A stretch of 64,000 bases of DNA, from contig CAVWAK010000012.1 in assembly GCA_963752745.1 (NCBI GenBank), positions 62,001-126,000 of the forward strand. Reading direction: 5' to 3'. Of this stretch, positions 44,976-53,685 are shown in pieces; the first letter of the stretch is position 1; each line of letters opens with the position of its first letter. A program made the translations under genes and the position numbers. Below the pieces are notes generated by a model. It was not told where the DNA came from. It saw nothing but the letters and a program-made list of their open reading frames with translations, and did not search any database. Origin of the DNA: Thiogranum sp963752745 (GTDB taxonomy: Bacteria > Pseudomonadota > Gammaproteobacteria > DSM-19610).

Positions 44976-46877
44976 GTGTTCCGATTTTATCCTCTACTGC
45001 TTGTCATTTTTCTGGGTCTCCTGTCCTGCACCGGTGCGCCACAACGTCCGCCAGCGGACACCGTCAGCGGCCCGGCCGCCGCCGCACAGGCTCTCATCGA
45101 CCAGGGCGATACGCTGGGAGCGGCTCAACTGTATCTCAGCGAGGCCAAAACAGCACCTGAAAATCAACGCAATGCGCTGCGCCTCGCGGCGGCCGATCTG
45201 CTCGCTGAAAATGGACACTGGGCACAACTTGAACCGGTACTCGAAGGTCTTGACCCCACCAGGCTCAACCCCGACCAGGCAAACCACTATCAGCTACTGG
45301 CCGCACAACTCGCTGTTGCCAATCGACAGCCTGAACGGGCACTGGAGCTGCTCGCAGTAATAGCCATGCCGGAAACGCTCGCCGATCATGGTAAACGCTA
45401 TTACCAGCTGCGCGCCGAGGCCTACTCACAGGCTGGCAATCCACTCGAAGCCGCTCGCCAGTTGATCTGGCTTGACGGACTGCTCGATGATCCAGTCGCC
45501 AAGCTGGATAACCAGTACCGCCTCTGGGAACAACTCTCGAACCTGTCCAGCGAATCGCTGGAGATACTGAAAACCTCGGCCCCACCGGATGCCCTTAGCG
45601 GCTGGATGGAACTGGTGCTGATCACGCGCGAACACCGCGGCGACAGGGACCGCTGGTCACTGGAACTCAGTCGCTGGCGCGACCGCTACCCGCGTCACGC
45701 GGCTGAAAACGCCCTGCTGCCTGATTTGCTGCACCAGGTTGGCCAGTTCGCGGCTCAGGCTAACCAGATCGCAATTTTGCTACCGCTCAGCGGCCGCACA
45801 GAGCCTTCGGCCGCAGCCATTCGTGATGGTGTTCTGGCTGCGCACTACCATAGCAGCCCACCCAAGCCACAGTTGCGCTTCTACGACACAGGCGGTAATG
45901 CCCAGTTGACCTGGTCGGTCTACCAACTGGCTATTGAGGACGGTGCCGACTTCGTCATTGGCCCGTTACTGAAAGACAGTATCAATCAACTGGCACAATC
46001 CGGCTTTCTGCCGATTCCGGTACTGGCACTCAACCATGTCAGCGATACCGGCAGCAGCAACGAATTATCGCTTTACCAGTTTGGACTGGCGCCGGAGGAT
46101 GAAGCCCGCCAGGCTGCTGAGCGCGCGTTCGCCGATGGCCACCAGCAACTGGTAGCACTGGTGGCCGACAATACCTGGGGGGAACGCCTGCTTAAAGCGT
46201 TCACAGAACGCGTTACAGACCTGGGTGGCGAGGTACTGGCTACCGAACGCTTCACTCCCAAAACACAGGACTTTGCCCAGCCAATTCAGCGGGCACTGAA
46301 CCTGGTGGACAGCAAGCAGCGGCATCAGGCACTGCAACGCCTGCTCGGACAGAAGCTGAACTTTGAACCCCGCCGTCGTCAGGATGCCGAAGCCGTGTTT
46401 ATCGCGGCCTTCCCACGCCAGGCACGCCAGATAAAACCACAACTGCGCTTCCATCACGCCGGCAGCCTGCCGGTATATGGCACATCACATGTCTACCAGC
46501 CTGGCACCGCTGCAGCGGTTGACCGTGATATGGATGGCCTGATGTTCTGTGATATGCCCTTGAGCCTGGACCAGGAAGGTCCCTGGTTTGAGCAACGTAC
46601 CCGGCTCCAGGCAATCTGGCCGAACCGCGGGCAACGCTACCAGCGACTGTTTGCGCTGGGATTCGATGCCTACCAGGTTGTACCCTGGCTGGATACCCTG
46701 CACTTGCCGGGGTTTGCACGCTTTCCCGGTGCTACCGGAGTGCTGACCCTGGGCGACAATAAACAACTGCACCGCACCCTTGAATGGGCAAAATTCAACC
46801 GCGGCGTACCGGAACTTCTCATGTCCACGGAGGGACAGGATGATTCAGCGACTGAACCGCAAGGCGATCGGCGATGA
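44976..46877 (+). CDS. lpoA: Outer-membrane lipoprotein LpoA (penicillin-binding protein activator)
   Basis: Lipoprotein that activates PBP1a from the outer membrane. 633 residues from GTG; signal peptide FRFYPLLLVIFLGLLSC with a lipobox (LLSC). The N-terminal part is TPR-like helices (about 40-250), and the C-terminal part is a periplasmic-binding-protein-like fold (IAILLPLSGRTEPSAAAIRD, then LPVYGTSHVYQPGTAAAVDR). It overlaps yraN by 38 bases. Confidence 0.93.
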   Translation: MFRFYPLLLVIFLGLLSCTGAPQRPPADTVSGPAAAAQALIDQGDTLGAAQLYLSEAKTAPENQRNALRLAAADLLAENGHWAQLEPVLEGLDPTRLNPDQANHYQLLAAQLAVANRQPERALELLAVIAMPETLADHGKRYYQLRAEAYSQAGNPLEAARQLIWLDGLLDDPVAKLDNQYRLWEQLSNLSSESLEILKTSAPPDALSGWMELVLITREHRGDRDRWSLELSRWRDRYPRHAAENALLPDLLHQVGQFAAQANQIAILLPLSGRTEPSAAAIRDGVLAAHYHSSPPKPQLRFYDTGGNAQLTWSVYQLAIEDGADFVIGPLLKDSINQLAQSGFLPIPVLALNHVSDTGSSNELSLYQFGLAPEDEARQAAERAFADGHQQLVALVADNTWGERLLKAFTERVTDLGGEVLATERFTPKTQDFAQPIQRALNLVDSKQRHQALQRLLGQKLNFEPRRRQDAEAVFIAAFPRQARQIKPQLRFHHAGSLPVYGTSHVYQPGTAAAVDRDMDGLMFCDMPLSLDQEGPWFEQRTRLQAIWPNRGQRYQRLFALGFDAYQVVPWLDTLHLPGFARFPGATGVLTLGDNKQLHRTLEWAKFNRGVPELLMSTEGQDDSATEPQGDRR

Positions 46878-47214
46878 AGCCGAATCACTGGCCTGCGAGT
46901 ACCTGAGCAAACGGGGATTAAGTCTGCTCACACGCAACTACCGCTGCCGTGGCGGCGAAATCGATCTCATCATGCAACACGACGACAGCCTGGTCTTTAT
47001 TGAGGTACGATATCGCAAGAATATTGGCTACGGGCGTGCCGCCGAAACGGTCACCGCATGCAAGCAGCGCAGGTTGATTCATTGCGCCCGGGTTTACATG
47101 CAACAACATCGCGCCTGGAACGTACCGGCGCGTTTTGATGTCGTTAGCATTGAGGGCCAACCGGGCCAGTTACAGATCAGCTGGATCAGCAATGCCTTTC
47201 AGGTTACGCCCTGA
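46840..47214 (+). CDS. yraN: YraN family endonuclease-like protein
   Basis: 124 residues from ATG 46840 (AGGGACAGG upstream). UPF0102 family with a PD-(D/E)xK-like core: GDEAESLACEYLSKRGLSLL, then GGEIDLIMQHDDSLVFIEVR, where E, D and E-x-R match the nuclease pattern although the Lys is Arg. Function is not firmly known; a role in DNA processing is inferred from the fold. The start lies inside lpoA. Confidence 0.93.
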   Translation: MIQRLNRKAIGDEAESLACEYLSKRGLSLLTRNYRCRGGEIDLIMQHDDSLVFIEVRYRKNIGYGRAAETVTACKQRRLIHCARVYMQQHRAWNVPARFDVVSIEGQPGQLQISWISNAFQVTP

Positions 47215-47246
47215 CGGCACAGAGACATGACAGGGAGAAAAGAACC

Positions 47247-47834
47247 ATGAAAAATCGTGTGCTGGCACTCAGCATTATGCTCGGCGGCGCTATCATCAAT
47301 AGCGGTTGCGCACCATTGGTAATTGGCGGCGTGGCTGCCACTACAGCATCAGTCGCTCACGACCGGCGCACCGCGGGTTCAATGATTGAAGACGACGCTA
47401 TCAAATTACGTGTCGGTAATGCCATCCATGATGAAAAGTCGCTAAACGAAAATTCGCACATCAATGTTACGACGTTTAACGGCATTGTATTGCTTAGCGG
47501 CGAAACACCTACTGAAACGTTTCGCAACCAGGCCGATGAAATCGCACGCGCCCAGGAAAAAGTCCGTCGCGTCTATAATGAGCTGGTGATTGCAGCACCC
47601 AGTTCCATGATGACTCGTTCCAGCGACTCCTGGATCACGGCCAAGGTAAAAGGTTCTCTGGTGGGTCTGGATATCAAAGGGTTTGACCCCTCCCGCGTCA
47701 AGGTGACAACTGAAAATGGCACCGTATTTTTAATGGGTCTGGTGTATCACCAGGAAGCGGATGCAGCGGTGGATGCCACCAGGAAGGTTGGTGGCGTGCA
47801 GCGCGTCGTAAAGCTGTTCGAGTACCTTGACTAA
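47247..47834 (+). CDS. dolP: BON-domain outer-membrane lipoprotein (DolP/YraP-like)
   Basis: 195 residues with signal peptide and lipobox (IINSGC). Two BON domains follow: IKLRVGNAIHDEKSLNENSH with FNGIVLLSGETPTETFRNQA, and ITAKVKGSLVGLDIKGFDPS with TENGTVFLMGLVYHQEADAA. DolP keeps outer-membrane integrity and supports BAM activity. In E. coli diaA lies between yraN and dolP; here it is absent. Confidence 0.92.
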   Translation: MKNRVLALSIMLGGAIINSGCAPLVIGGVAATTASVAHDRRTAGSMIEDDAIKLRVGNAIHDEKSLNENSHINVTTFNGIVLLSGETPTETFRNQADEIARAQEKVRRVYNELVIAAPSSMMTRSSDSWITAKVKGSLVGLDIKGFDPSRVKVTTENGTVFLMGLVYHQEADAAVDATRKVGGVQRVVKLFEYLD

Positions 47835-47884
47835 TCGCTCCCTTCCTCCAACAACTGGCGACACTGCTTGATTCCGGAGCCCTG

Positions 47885-49219
47885 TTGACTGATGCGGCCG
47901 AGTGCCGCACCTACGGCTACGACAACAGCACCCTGCAGGGGCAACCATTGGCAGTCGCCCTGCCGGACTGTCACCAGCAGGTAGTGGATATCGTCAACAC
48001 CTGCCGCGAACACGGAATCGCAGTGATTGCTCGCGGTCAGGGCACGGGCACCACCGGCGCCACTGTGCCCGGTGATCAGCCCACCCTGGTTCTTTCCCTA
48101 CAGCGCATGAACCGCATTATTGAGGTCGACCCACACAACCGTTTAATGGTTGTTCAGCCGGGTGTCACCAATCAGGCGGTACAGGATGCTGCAGCGACCC
48201 GGGGATTTTTCTGGCCACCGGACCCGACCAGCGCCGCCGTATGCACTGTTGGCGGCAATCTCGCCTATAATTCCGCAGGTCCACGCGCTGTTAAATACGG
48301 AACACCCCGGGAAAACACCCTGGCCCTGACAGCGGTGACCGGTAAGGGAGAGACCCTGAACACCGGCACGCGCACTACCAAGGGGGTAGTGGGCTATGAC
48401 CTGACACGCTTGCTCATCGGCTCCGAGGGCACCCTCGCGATTATCACCGAGGCCACCCTGAAGCTGACTCCGCTACAACCGGCCAAGCGCACCTTGCGGC
48501 TGATTTACAACAGCATACACAGCGCCGCACAGGCAGTTTCGGCCATCATGGCTCAACCGGTGGTGCCCTGCGCCCTGGAATTCATGGACGGCAACGCACT
48601 GCAAATGGTTCGCCCGGAACTTGGTGACAATCTGCCAGCAAACGCCGACGCCCTGCTAATGATCGAGATCGACGCCATGCCTGCCCAACTCGACGAACTT
48701 AGCGAGCAGCTGATCGATGCTGCCCGTGTTGACGGCATACTGGAAGTGACAACCGCCCGCACAAAAGAAGAAGCCGACAGCCTGTGGGCAGTGCGCAAGG
48801 CTTTGTCGCCCGCCCTGCGTCGCGTGGCACCCAAAAAGATCAATGAAGACGTCGTGGTACCGGTATCGCGCATCCCCGACCTGGTCTCTGAACTGCAGCG
48901 CCTGTCCGAAAAGCACCAGATTCGCATTGTTAATTTTGGCCACGCCGGCAACGGCAATCTGCATGTCAATCTCATGTATGACCCGGCCGACGGCGACCAG
49001 ACTCAGCGGGCGCACGCCTGCCTCGAAAACGTGTTCGCTGCAGTACTCGATATGCAGGGTACAATATCGGGTGAACACGGTATCGGGCTGGTTAAACGTG
49101 ATTGGGTGGGCCGCGAGCTGGATGCCACCAGCCTGCGCTTGATGCACGCGATCAAGGCGCAATTTGATCCTGACGGGATACTGAATCCCGGCAAGGGCAT
49201 GCCGGATATCGCCGACTAA
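47885..49219 (+). CDS. FAD-binding oxidase (GlcD/D-lactate dehydrogenase-like)
   Basis: FAD-linked 2-hydroxyacid dehydrogenase, VAO/PCMH type: VIARGQGTGTTGATVPGDQP, QPGVTNQAVQDAAATRG, DPTSAAVCTVGGNLAYNSAG and a C-terminal ISGEHGIGLVK. 444 residues from TTG 47885. The in-frame region back to 47831 reads FLQQLATLLDSGALLTDAAE, which looks like genuine family N-terminus, yet only ATC, CTA or CTG codons precede it. The start is therefore uncertain. Likely oxidises glycolate or D-lactate. Confidence 0.88.
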   Translation: MTDAAECRTYGYDNSTLQGQPLAVALPDCHQQVVDIVNTCREHGIAVIARGQGTGTTGATVPGDQPTLVLSLQRMNRIIEVDPHNRLMVVQPGVTNQAVQDAAATRGFFWPPDPTSAAVCTVGGNLAYNSAGPRAVKYGTPRENTLALTAVTGKGETLNTGTRTTKGVVGYDLTRLLIGSEGTLAIITEATLKLTPLQPAKRTLRLIYNSIHSAAQAVSAIMAQPVVPCALEFMDGNALQMVRPELGDNLPANADALLMIEIDAMPAQLDELSEQLIDAARVDGILEVTTARTKEEADSLWAVRKALSPALRRVAPKKINEDVVVPVSRIPDLVSELQRLSEKHQIRIVNFGHAGNGNLHVNLMYDPADGDQTQRAHACLENVFAAVLDMQGTISGEHGIGLVKRDWVGRELDATSLRLMHAIKAQFDPDGILNPGKGMPDIAD

Positions 49220-49220
49220 C

Positions 49221-50165
49221 TCAAATGCCCTGCCGGGCACACCAGCCTGGCGTTTGCCGAAGCCCCTCTGCCAACTGGTAACGGGGCTGCCAGTCAACAA
49301 CGGTTTTCAACGCCTGGTTATCGCAAACCCAATCCGGGTGACGCAGCTCGCGCAACTTTTCAGGTGTCAGCATAGGCGCATAGCCCAACAGGCGGCCAAG
49401 ACTGCGATTAACCCGGGCTGGAACGTCAAGCATGACCCCAGGCACTTTCAGCGTATGCACACGCCGCTGACACAGTTGCCCAACAGTATTGCTCACATCA
49501 TCCCAGCTGTATCCACCCGCCTTGCCATCGTCCAGTGCATAGACGCCAGACGTTGTTACATCCTGTTGCAACCAGGCCAGCACCAATTGTGCGATATCTT
49601 CAACATAAATCATCGAGAACCGCGCATCCCGCTCACCGAGAACCGGCACAAGACCATGGGACATGAGTTTAAACAGAGGTAATAGCTCGCGATCCCCCGG
49701 ACCATAAACAGCCGGAGGCCTTAAAGCCAGCCAGGACAGATCGGTTGCGCACTCCGCCAACAGTTGTTCACTGCGATACTTGCTTTGTGCGTAATATGAC
49801 AGCCCCGGCTCTCTGGCGGCTAGCGAAGACAGGTAGAACAGACGCGCGGGGTCTTCAGCAGCTGTCACTGCATTCAGAAGATTTTCCACACCTTCAACAT
49901 TAACCCGGTCAAAGTCACTCTGGCGCGCGCCTCTCACTACACCGGCGCAATGAATAACTGCCCCGGTTCCGGCCACCAGCGCAGTGAGCGCCTGCCGGTC
50001 ATGCAAATCACCCTGCACCACTTCTTCCACGCAAGCAGCAAGCCCGTTTATACGCTGCGGAGAACGGGCCAGAATGCGGATACCAAAACCGGCTGCGTGC
50101 AATACACGGCATATGGTTTGGCCGATAAAACCGGTCGCACCCGTGATCGCAATCAGCCTGGACAT
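49221..50165 (-). CDS. NAD-dependent epimerase/dehydratase, CerR-like
   Basis: 314-residue extended SDR: ITGATGFIGQTICRVLHAAG (NAD site), FYLSSLAAREPGLSYYAQSK with the catalytic Y-x-x-x-K, and MIYVEDIAQLVLAWL. The SLAAREP-LSYYAQSK wording is shared with the ceramide reductase CerR of Caulobacter and its relatives. Position next to a fatty acyl-AMP ligase and opposite a bCerS-type acyltransferase supports a role in ceramide synthesis, by reducing the 3-keto group. A sugar epimerase cannot be ruled out from sequence alone. Confidence 0.82.
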   Translation of the reverse strand: MSRLIAITGATGFIGQTICRVLHAAGFGIRILARSPQRINGLAACVEEVVQGDLHDRQALTALVAGTGAVIHCAGVVRGARQSDFDRVNVEGVENLLNAVTAAEDPARLFYLSSLAAREPGLSYYAQSKYRSEQLLAECATDLSWLALRPPAVYGPGDRELLPLFKLMSHGLVPVLGERDARFSMIYVEDIAQLVLAWLQQDVTTSGVYALDDGKAGGYSWDDVSNTVGQLCQRRVHTLKVPGVMLDVPARVNRSLGRLLGYAPMLTPEKLRELRHPDWVCDNQALKTVVDWQPRYQLAEGLRQTPGWCARQGI

Positions 50166-50198
50166 GAATACATAACACCCATCAGGAGGTTACAGGAC

Positions 50199-50230
50199 AA
50201 AAAATAACCGGCCTAAGCCGGTTATTTTGA
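50199..50230 (-). terminator. Rho-independent terminator after the acyl-AMP ligase
   Basis: A 10-bp perfect stem (AATAACCGGC/GCCGGTTATT, 50203-50226) with a 4-base loop; on the minus strand it is followed by a T-run, and the plus strand also has TTTT, so it may act both ways. It separates the ligase stop (50256) from the downstream reductase start (50165). Confidence 0.85.
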
Positions 50231-50255
50231 TAACACCAGAATAACGCGCCAGCAA

Positions 50256-52025
50256 CTAACCTTGCTTAAGCTCCAGCTCGCCACTCATTTCCTCGGCAAG
50301 CTTGGCCAGGTCATGAGACTCTATAAAGTTCTGACGTGCCTTGGAACGCGACAGTTTGCCGGACGAGGTACGCGGCAGGGTATGCAACGGCACCAGCTCC
50401 ACGAATACATCAATACCAAGCTCCAGATGTACAAGCCGGTTGAGACGATCAACCAGGCTGGCCCGCTTGTTGGCATCTGCTTCACGACACTGCACGACAA
50501 GCACGCAGATCTCTTCGTTTTCCGGACCAGGCACAGAAAATGCCAGTGCATCACCCATGCGTACCTCAGGCTGATGCTCGGCCAGGTACTCGAGATCCTG
50601 CGGCCAGATGTTACGACCGTTGATAATGATCAGGTCTTTCTTGCGGCCGGTAATAATCAGGCTACCGTCGACCTGGTAACCAATATCACCCGTATTCAGC
50701 CAGCCATCTTCAGACAGGCAGGCTGCCGACTCTTCCGGCGCATTGAAATAGCCGGACATAACGCTGTCACCACGCACGTGTATGGTCCCGCTGTGACGAT
50801 CCGATAATACTTCACCGGCATCATTGCGTATTTCAACTTCGTATTCGGGCAGCGGCTTGCCACACTCGACAAAACAGCGGGCGCGGCCCGGGTTTTCAGA
50901 CAAGTGTATCGGCAATGCTTCCTGATGGTCGGAATGATAGTCGCCATCAACGCAGTCGGTGGTATGCCCTTCAAACAGCGGTGAGAAACTGATCGCCAGC
51001 GAACATTCGGCCATGCCATAGCAAGCCAGAAAGGCTTTCTCGCTAAACCCGGCCGGCGCCAGCGCCTCGGCAAAACGCGTCAGCGTTTCCGAACGGATCA
51101 TCTCCGCCCCTACACCGGCAACACGCCAGTGACTCAGGTCGTATTTGCTCGCCTCACCCGGACGTAAACGGCGCGTGCACAGCTCGTAACCAAATGGCGG
51201 ACTGAAGGAAATCGTCGCCTTCGTCTTGCTCATCAGGTTCAACCACTGTCGCGGCCGCATGGCGAATTCACGAGTATCGAGGTAATCGACGGACACCTGT
51301 GCAGCCACCGGTACCAGTACCAGGCCTACAAGCCCCATATCATGATAGAAAGGCAACCAGGACAAGCAACGATCCTGCGGACCAATCTTCACGCCATGGC
51401 GGATGATGCCGGCAAGGTTGCTCATCACCGCGCGCTGTTCAATCACCACACCGCGAGGGAATTTGGTACTACCTGACGTGTACTGGATATATGCGATATC
51501 AGCTGCTACGACCGACTCAAACTCGATCTCGGCTTCGGGTAACGCATCAAACAGCTCCGGCGCACCAACCAGCTTGAGACCCAGACCTTCGCCTGCTTCT
51601 TCGAGGAAAGATGCGTAGCCGCTCGGCGCCATTGCCACTGAAGCCTTGCTGCTTTCCAGCAAGCCACGCAGCTGCGTCACATAGACGGTGTGCCCGCCAA
51701 GGTTAACTGACGCTGGCAGGGAAACAGGGACAAGCCCTGAATACTGACATGCGAAAAAGAACCGCAGGAAGTCTGGATTGGTTTCTGCCACAAGCGCGAC
51801 GCGATCGCCCTTAACAAGCCCCATACCCAGGAGCTTGCGAGCAAGCACGCGCGCTTCTTTGCGCAACTCAGCATATGGCAGGCTGGCATACAGTTCGCCC
51901 CTGCCGGTGTAAAAATTTGCACCTGTATCGCCCTGGGCCGCATAGTCCAGAGCTTCAGCTAGAGTGGCAAAATCAGCGGCACGAAACGTCAAATTGTGTT
52001 CAGTTGGTGTCGATTCAGTGCCCAA
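50256..52025 (-). CDS. Fatty acyl-AMP ligase (long-chain acyl-adenylating enzyme)
   Basis: ANL-superfamily enzyme. Start TTG 52025 is preferred because AAAGGGAAAAG lies upstream; a GTG at 52082 would give 608 residues. Motifs: IQYTSGSTKFPRGVVIEQRA (P-loop), YGMAECSLAISF, GWLNTGDIGYQVDGSLIITG and the C-terminal SGKLSRSK with the catalytic Lys. The fold resembles FadD32/FAAL enzymes that pass acyl groups to ACP. In Caulobacter a similar ligase charges the sphingolipid ACP. No ACP gene is adjacent here. Confidence 0.88.
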   Translation of the reverse strand: MGTESTPTEHNLTFRAADFATLAEALDYAAQGDTGANFYTGRGELYASLPYAELRKEARVLARKLLGMGLVKGDRVALVAETNPDFLRFFFACQYSGLVPVSLPASVNLGGHTVYVTQLRGLLESSKASVAMAPSGYASFLEEAGEGLGLKLVGAPELFDALPEAEIEFESVVAADIAYIQYTSGSTKFPRGVVIEQRAVMSNLAGIIRHGVKIGPQDRCLSWLPFYHDMGLVGLVLVPVAAQVSVDYLDTREFAMRPRQWLNLMSKTKATISFSPPFGYELCTRRLRPGEASKYDLSHWRVAGVGAEMIRSETLTRFAEALAPAGFSEKAFLACYGMAECSLAISFSPLFEGHTTDCVDGDYHSDHQEALPIHLSENPGRARCFVECGKPLPEYEVEIRNDAGEVLSDRHSGTIHVRGDSVMSGYFNAPEESAACLSEDGWLNTGDIGYQVDGSLIITGRKKDLIIINGRNIWPQDLEYLAEHQPEVRMGDALAFSVPGPENEEICVLVVQCREADANKRASLVDRLNRLVHLELGIDVFVELVPLHTLPRTSSGKLSRSKARQNFIESHDLAKLAEEMSGELELKQG

Positions 52026-52296
52026 AAGACTTTTCCCTTTGAGGTTACTATTCCCAGGCTTCCGCCTAACTGACAGAAACACCCCAAAAAAAGTTCATGC
52101 AATTCGTAGTGCAAGAAACCCGAAGTGGCATTTCAGTGGAAGCCCGATGTAAGTCGTTGTATTTTCCCAACGACAGTTAGTCTACCCTTCGTCCCTACTA
52201 CTTGGAGGTGCATTATTCCTACAATAGGATAAAAACACAATACTTTTTCAATAAAAATTCTGTCTGAAATACGAGTCCAATTACGCCAACAGCGAT

Positions 52297-52344
52297 TTGT
52301 CGTATTTTTACGACAATTATTACCGACAGTTTTAGGCCTGTCGG
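52297..52344. promoter_or_regulatory. Two small hairpins in the AT-rich divergent spacer
   Basis: TTGTCGTA (52297-52304) and TACGACAA (52309-52316) pair round TTTT; CCGACAG (52323-52329) and CTGTCGG (52338-52344) form a second hairpin. They lie in the 500-base AT-rich spacer between the ligase and the divergent acyltransferase. They may be operators or terminators; no other gene is seen in 52083-52525. Confidence 0.4.
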
Positions 52345-52525
52345 GATGGTCGTTTTAACCCGCCACGTCCAGACCTTTACGACCCCCTTAAGCAAGTAGC
52401 AGACCAATATTGCTGGCAGATGCTGGAATATATGCTTGTGCCGGACCCGGGCCAGGCCTGGTATCTGCTTGCTGGCAGCAACCCCTGCGCACCGGTATCA
52501 TCGACGCCTGCTCATACACTGGAAC

Positions 52526-53674
52526 ATGGATTCTATGCCGGACAACAAGGATGGCCTGACGGTCCGCGAAGTCACCACGCGCCAGGAGCTGGATGAATTC
52601 ATCCTTTTCCCGCAAACTCTGTATCATGATGACCCAAACTGGGTATGCCCGCTCTATTTTGAGCAAAAAGAAAGATTTAGCAAGAAAAACCCGTTTTTTC
52701 AGCATGCCCGCTGGCGCGCCTGGCTTGCCAGCCGGGACGGCCAGCCAGTGGGCAGAATCAGCGCCCAGATCGATCAGTTGCATCAGGATAAATACAAGGA
52801 TCATACCGGCCATTTCGGCTTGCTGGAGGCAATCGACGACCCGGAAGTTTTTCAGATACTGTTTTCGGCAGCCGAAAGCTGGCTTAAATCCGAAGGCATG
52901 CAGCGAGCGACAGGCCCCTTTAACTTGTCCATAAACGAGGAATGCGGCCTGCTGATCAAGGGCTTTGATACTCCTCCACGCATCATGATGGTGCATGGGC
53001 GCCCATATTACGGGCAGGCGGTGGAGGCAGTCGGGTACCAAAAAGCCGTTGACCTGATTGCCTACCACCAGCATCCGGACTTCGTGGTACCCAAAGTCAT
53101 GCAGCGCCTGGTCAAACGGCTATCGGCACGCGTCACGATCCGCCCGCTGAATCGCAAGCACCTTAAACAGGAACTGGAGCTGTTGCGCGATATTTTTAAT
53201 GAAGCCTGGTCGGACAACTGGGGCTCCGTACCCATGACTGAGGCAGAATTCACTGAAATCGGCAAAGTCATGTCGTTGCTAATCAGCGACGACTTTGTGC
53301 AGATTGCCGAAGTCGATGGCGAAGCGGCCGCCATGATCATCTGCCTGCCCAATATTAATGAAGCCATCGCCGACCTGAAGGGCAAGCTTCTGCCATTTGG
53401 CTGGCTAAAACTTCTGTGGCGTCTAAAAGTGCGTTATCCAAAATCTGCACGCATACCGCTGATGGGTGTGCGAAAGAAGTATCACCACACGCCGTTCGGT
53501 CCGGCATTGTCCTATATGATTACTGATACACTGCGTTACCCTGTGCTGAGGCGCGGCATGCGTGAAATGGAAATGTCCTGGATCCTGGAACACAACAGCG
53601 GCATGCGCAATATTATTGAATCGCTCGGCGGCGTTGCCTACAAAACCTACCGCCTGTACGAAAAAGCGCTATAA
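52526..53674 (+). CDS. bCerS-type N-acyltransferase (GNAT-like), candidate ceramide synthase
   Basis: About 382 residues from ATG 52526 (or 52535). The family, often mis-named dATP pyrophosphohydrolase, has LYHDDPNWVCPLYFEQKERF, FFQHARWRAWLASRDGQPVG, VGRISAQIDQLHQDKYKD, ATGPFNLSINEECGLLIKGF and a C-terminal GNAT-like half. It is of the same type as CC_1154 (CCNA_01212), the bacterial ceramide synthase of Caulobacter. Predicted job: N-acylation of a sphingoid base. No membrane helices are visible. It starts a rightward pair with the NTP-transferase-like gene 11 bases on. Confidence 0.8.
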   Translation: MDSMPDNKDGLTVREVTTRQELDEFILFPQTLYHDDPNWVCPLYFEQKERFSKKNPFFQHARWRAWLASRDGQPVGRISAQIDQLHQDKYKDHTGHFGLLEAIDDPEVFQILFSAAESWLKSEGMQRATGPFNLSINEECGLLIKGFDTPPRIMMVHGRPYYGQAVEAVGYQKAVDLIAYHQHPDFVVPKVMQRLVKRLSARVTIRPLNRKHLKQELELLRDIFNEAWSDNWGSVPMTEAEFTEIGKVMSLLISDDFVQIAEVDGEAAAMIICLPNINEAIADLKGKLLPFGWLKLLWRLKVRYPKSARIPLMGVRKKYHHTPFGPALSYMITDTLRYPVLRRGMREMEMSWILEHNSGMRNIIESLGGVAYKTYRLYEKAL

Positions 53675-53685
53675 ACCAAGCGCCC

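Noticed and set aside
52388..53074. 228-residue open frame opposite the start of the bCerS-type gene
   Set aside because: Overlaps a conserved protein on the plus strand and has no recognisable motif; not a candidate for the missing serine palmitoyltransferase or ACP.
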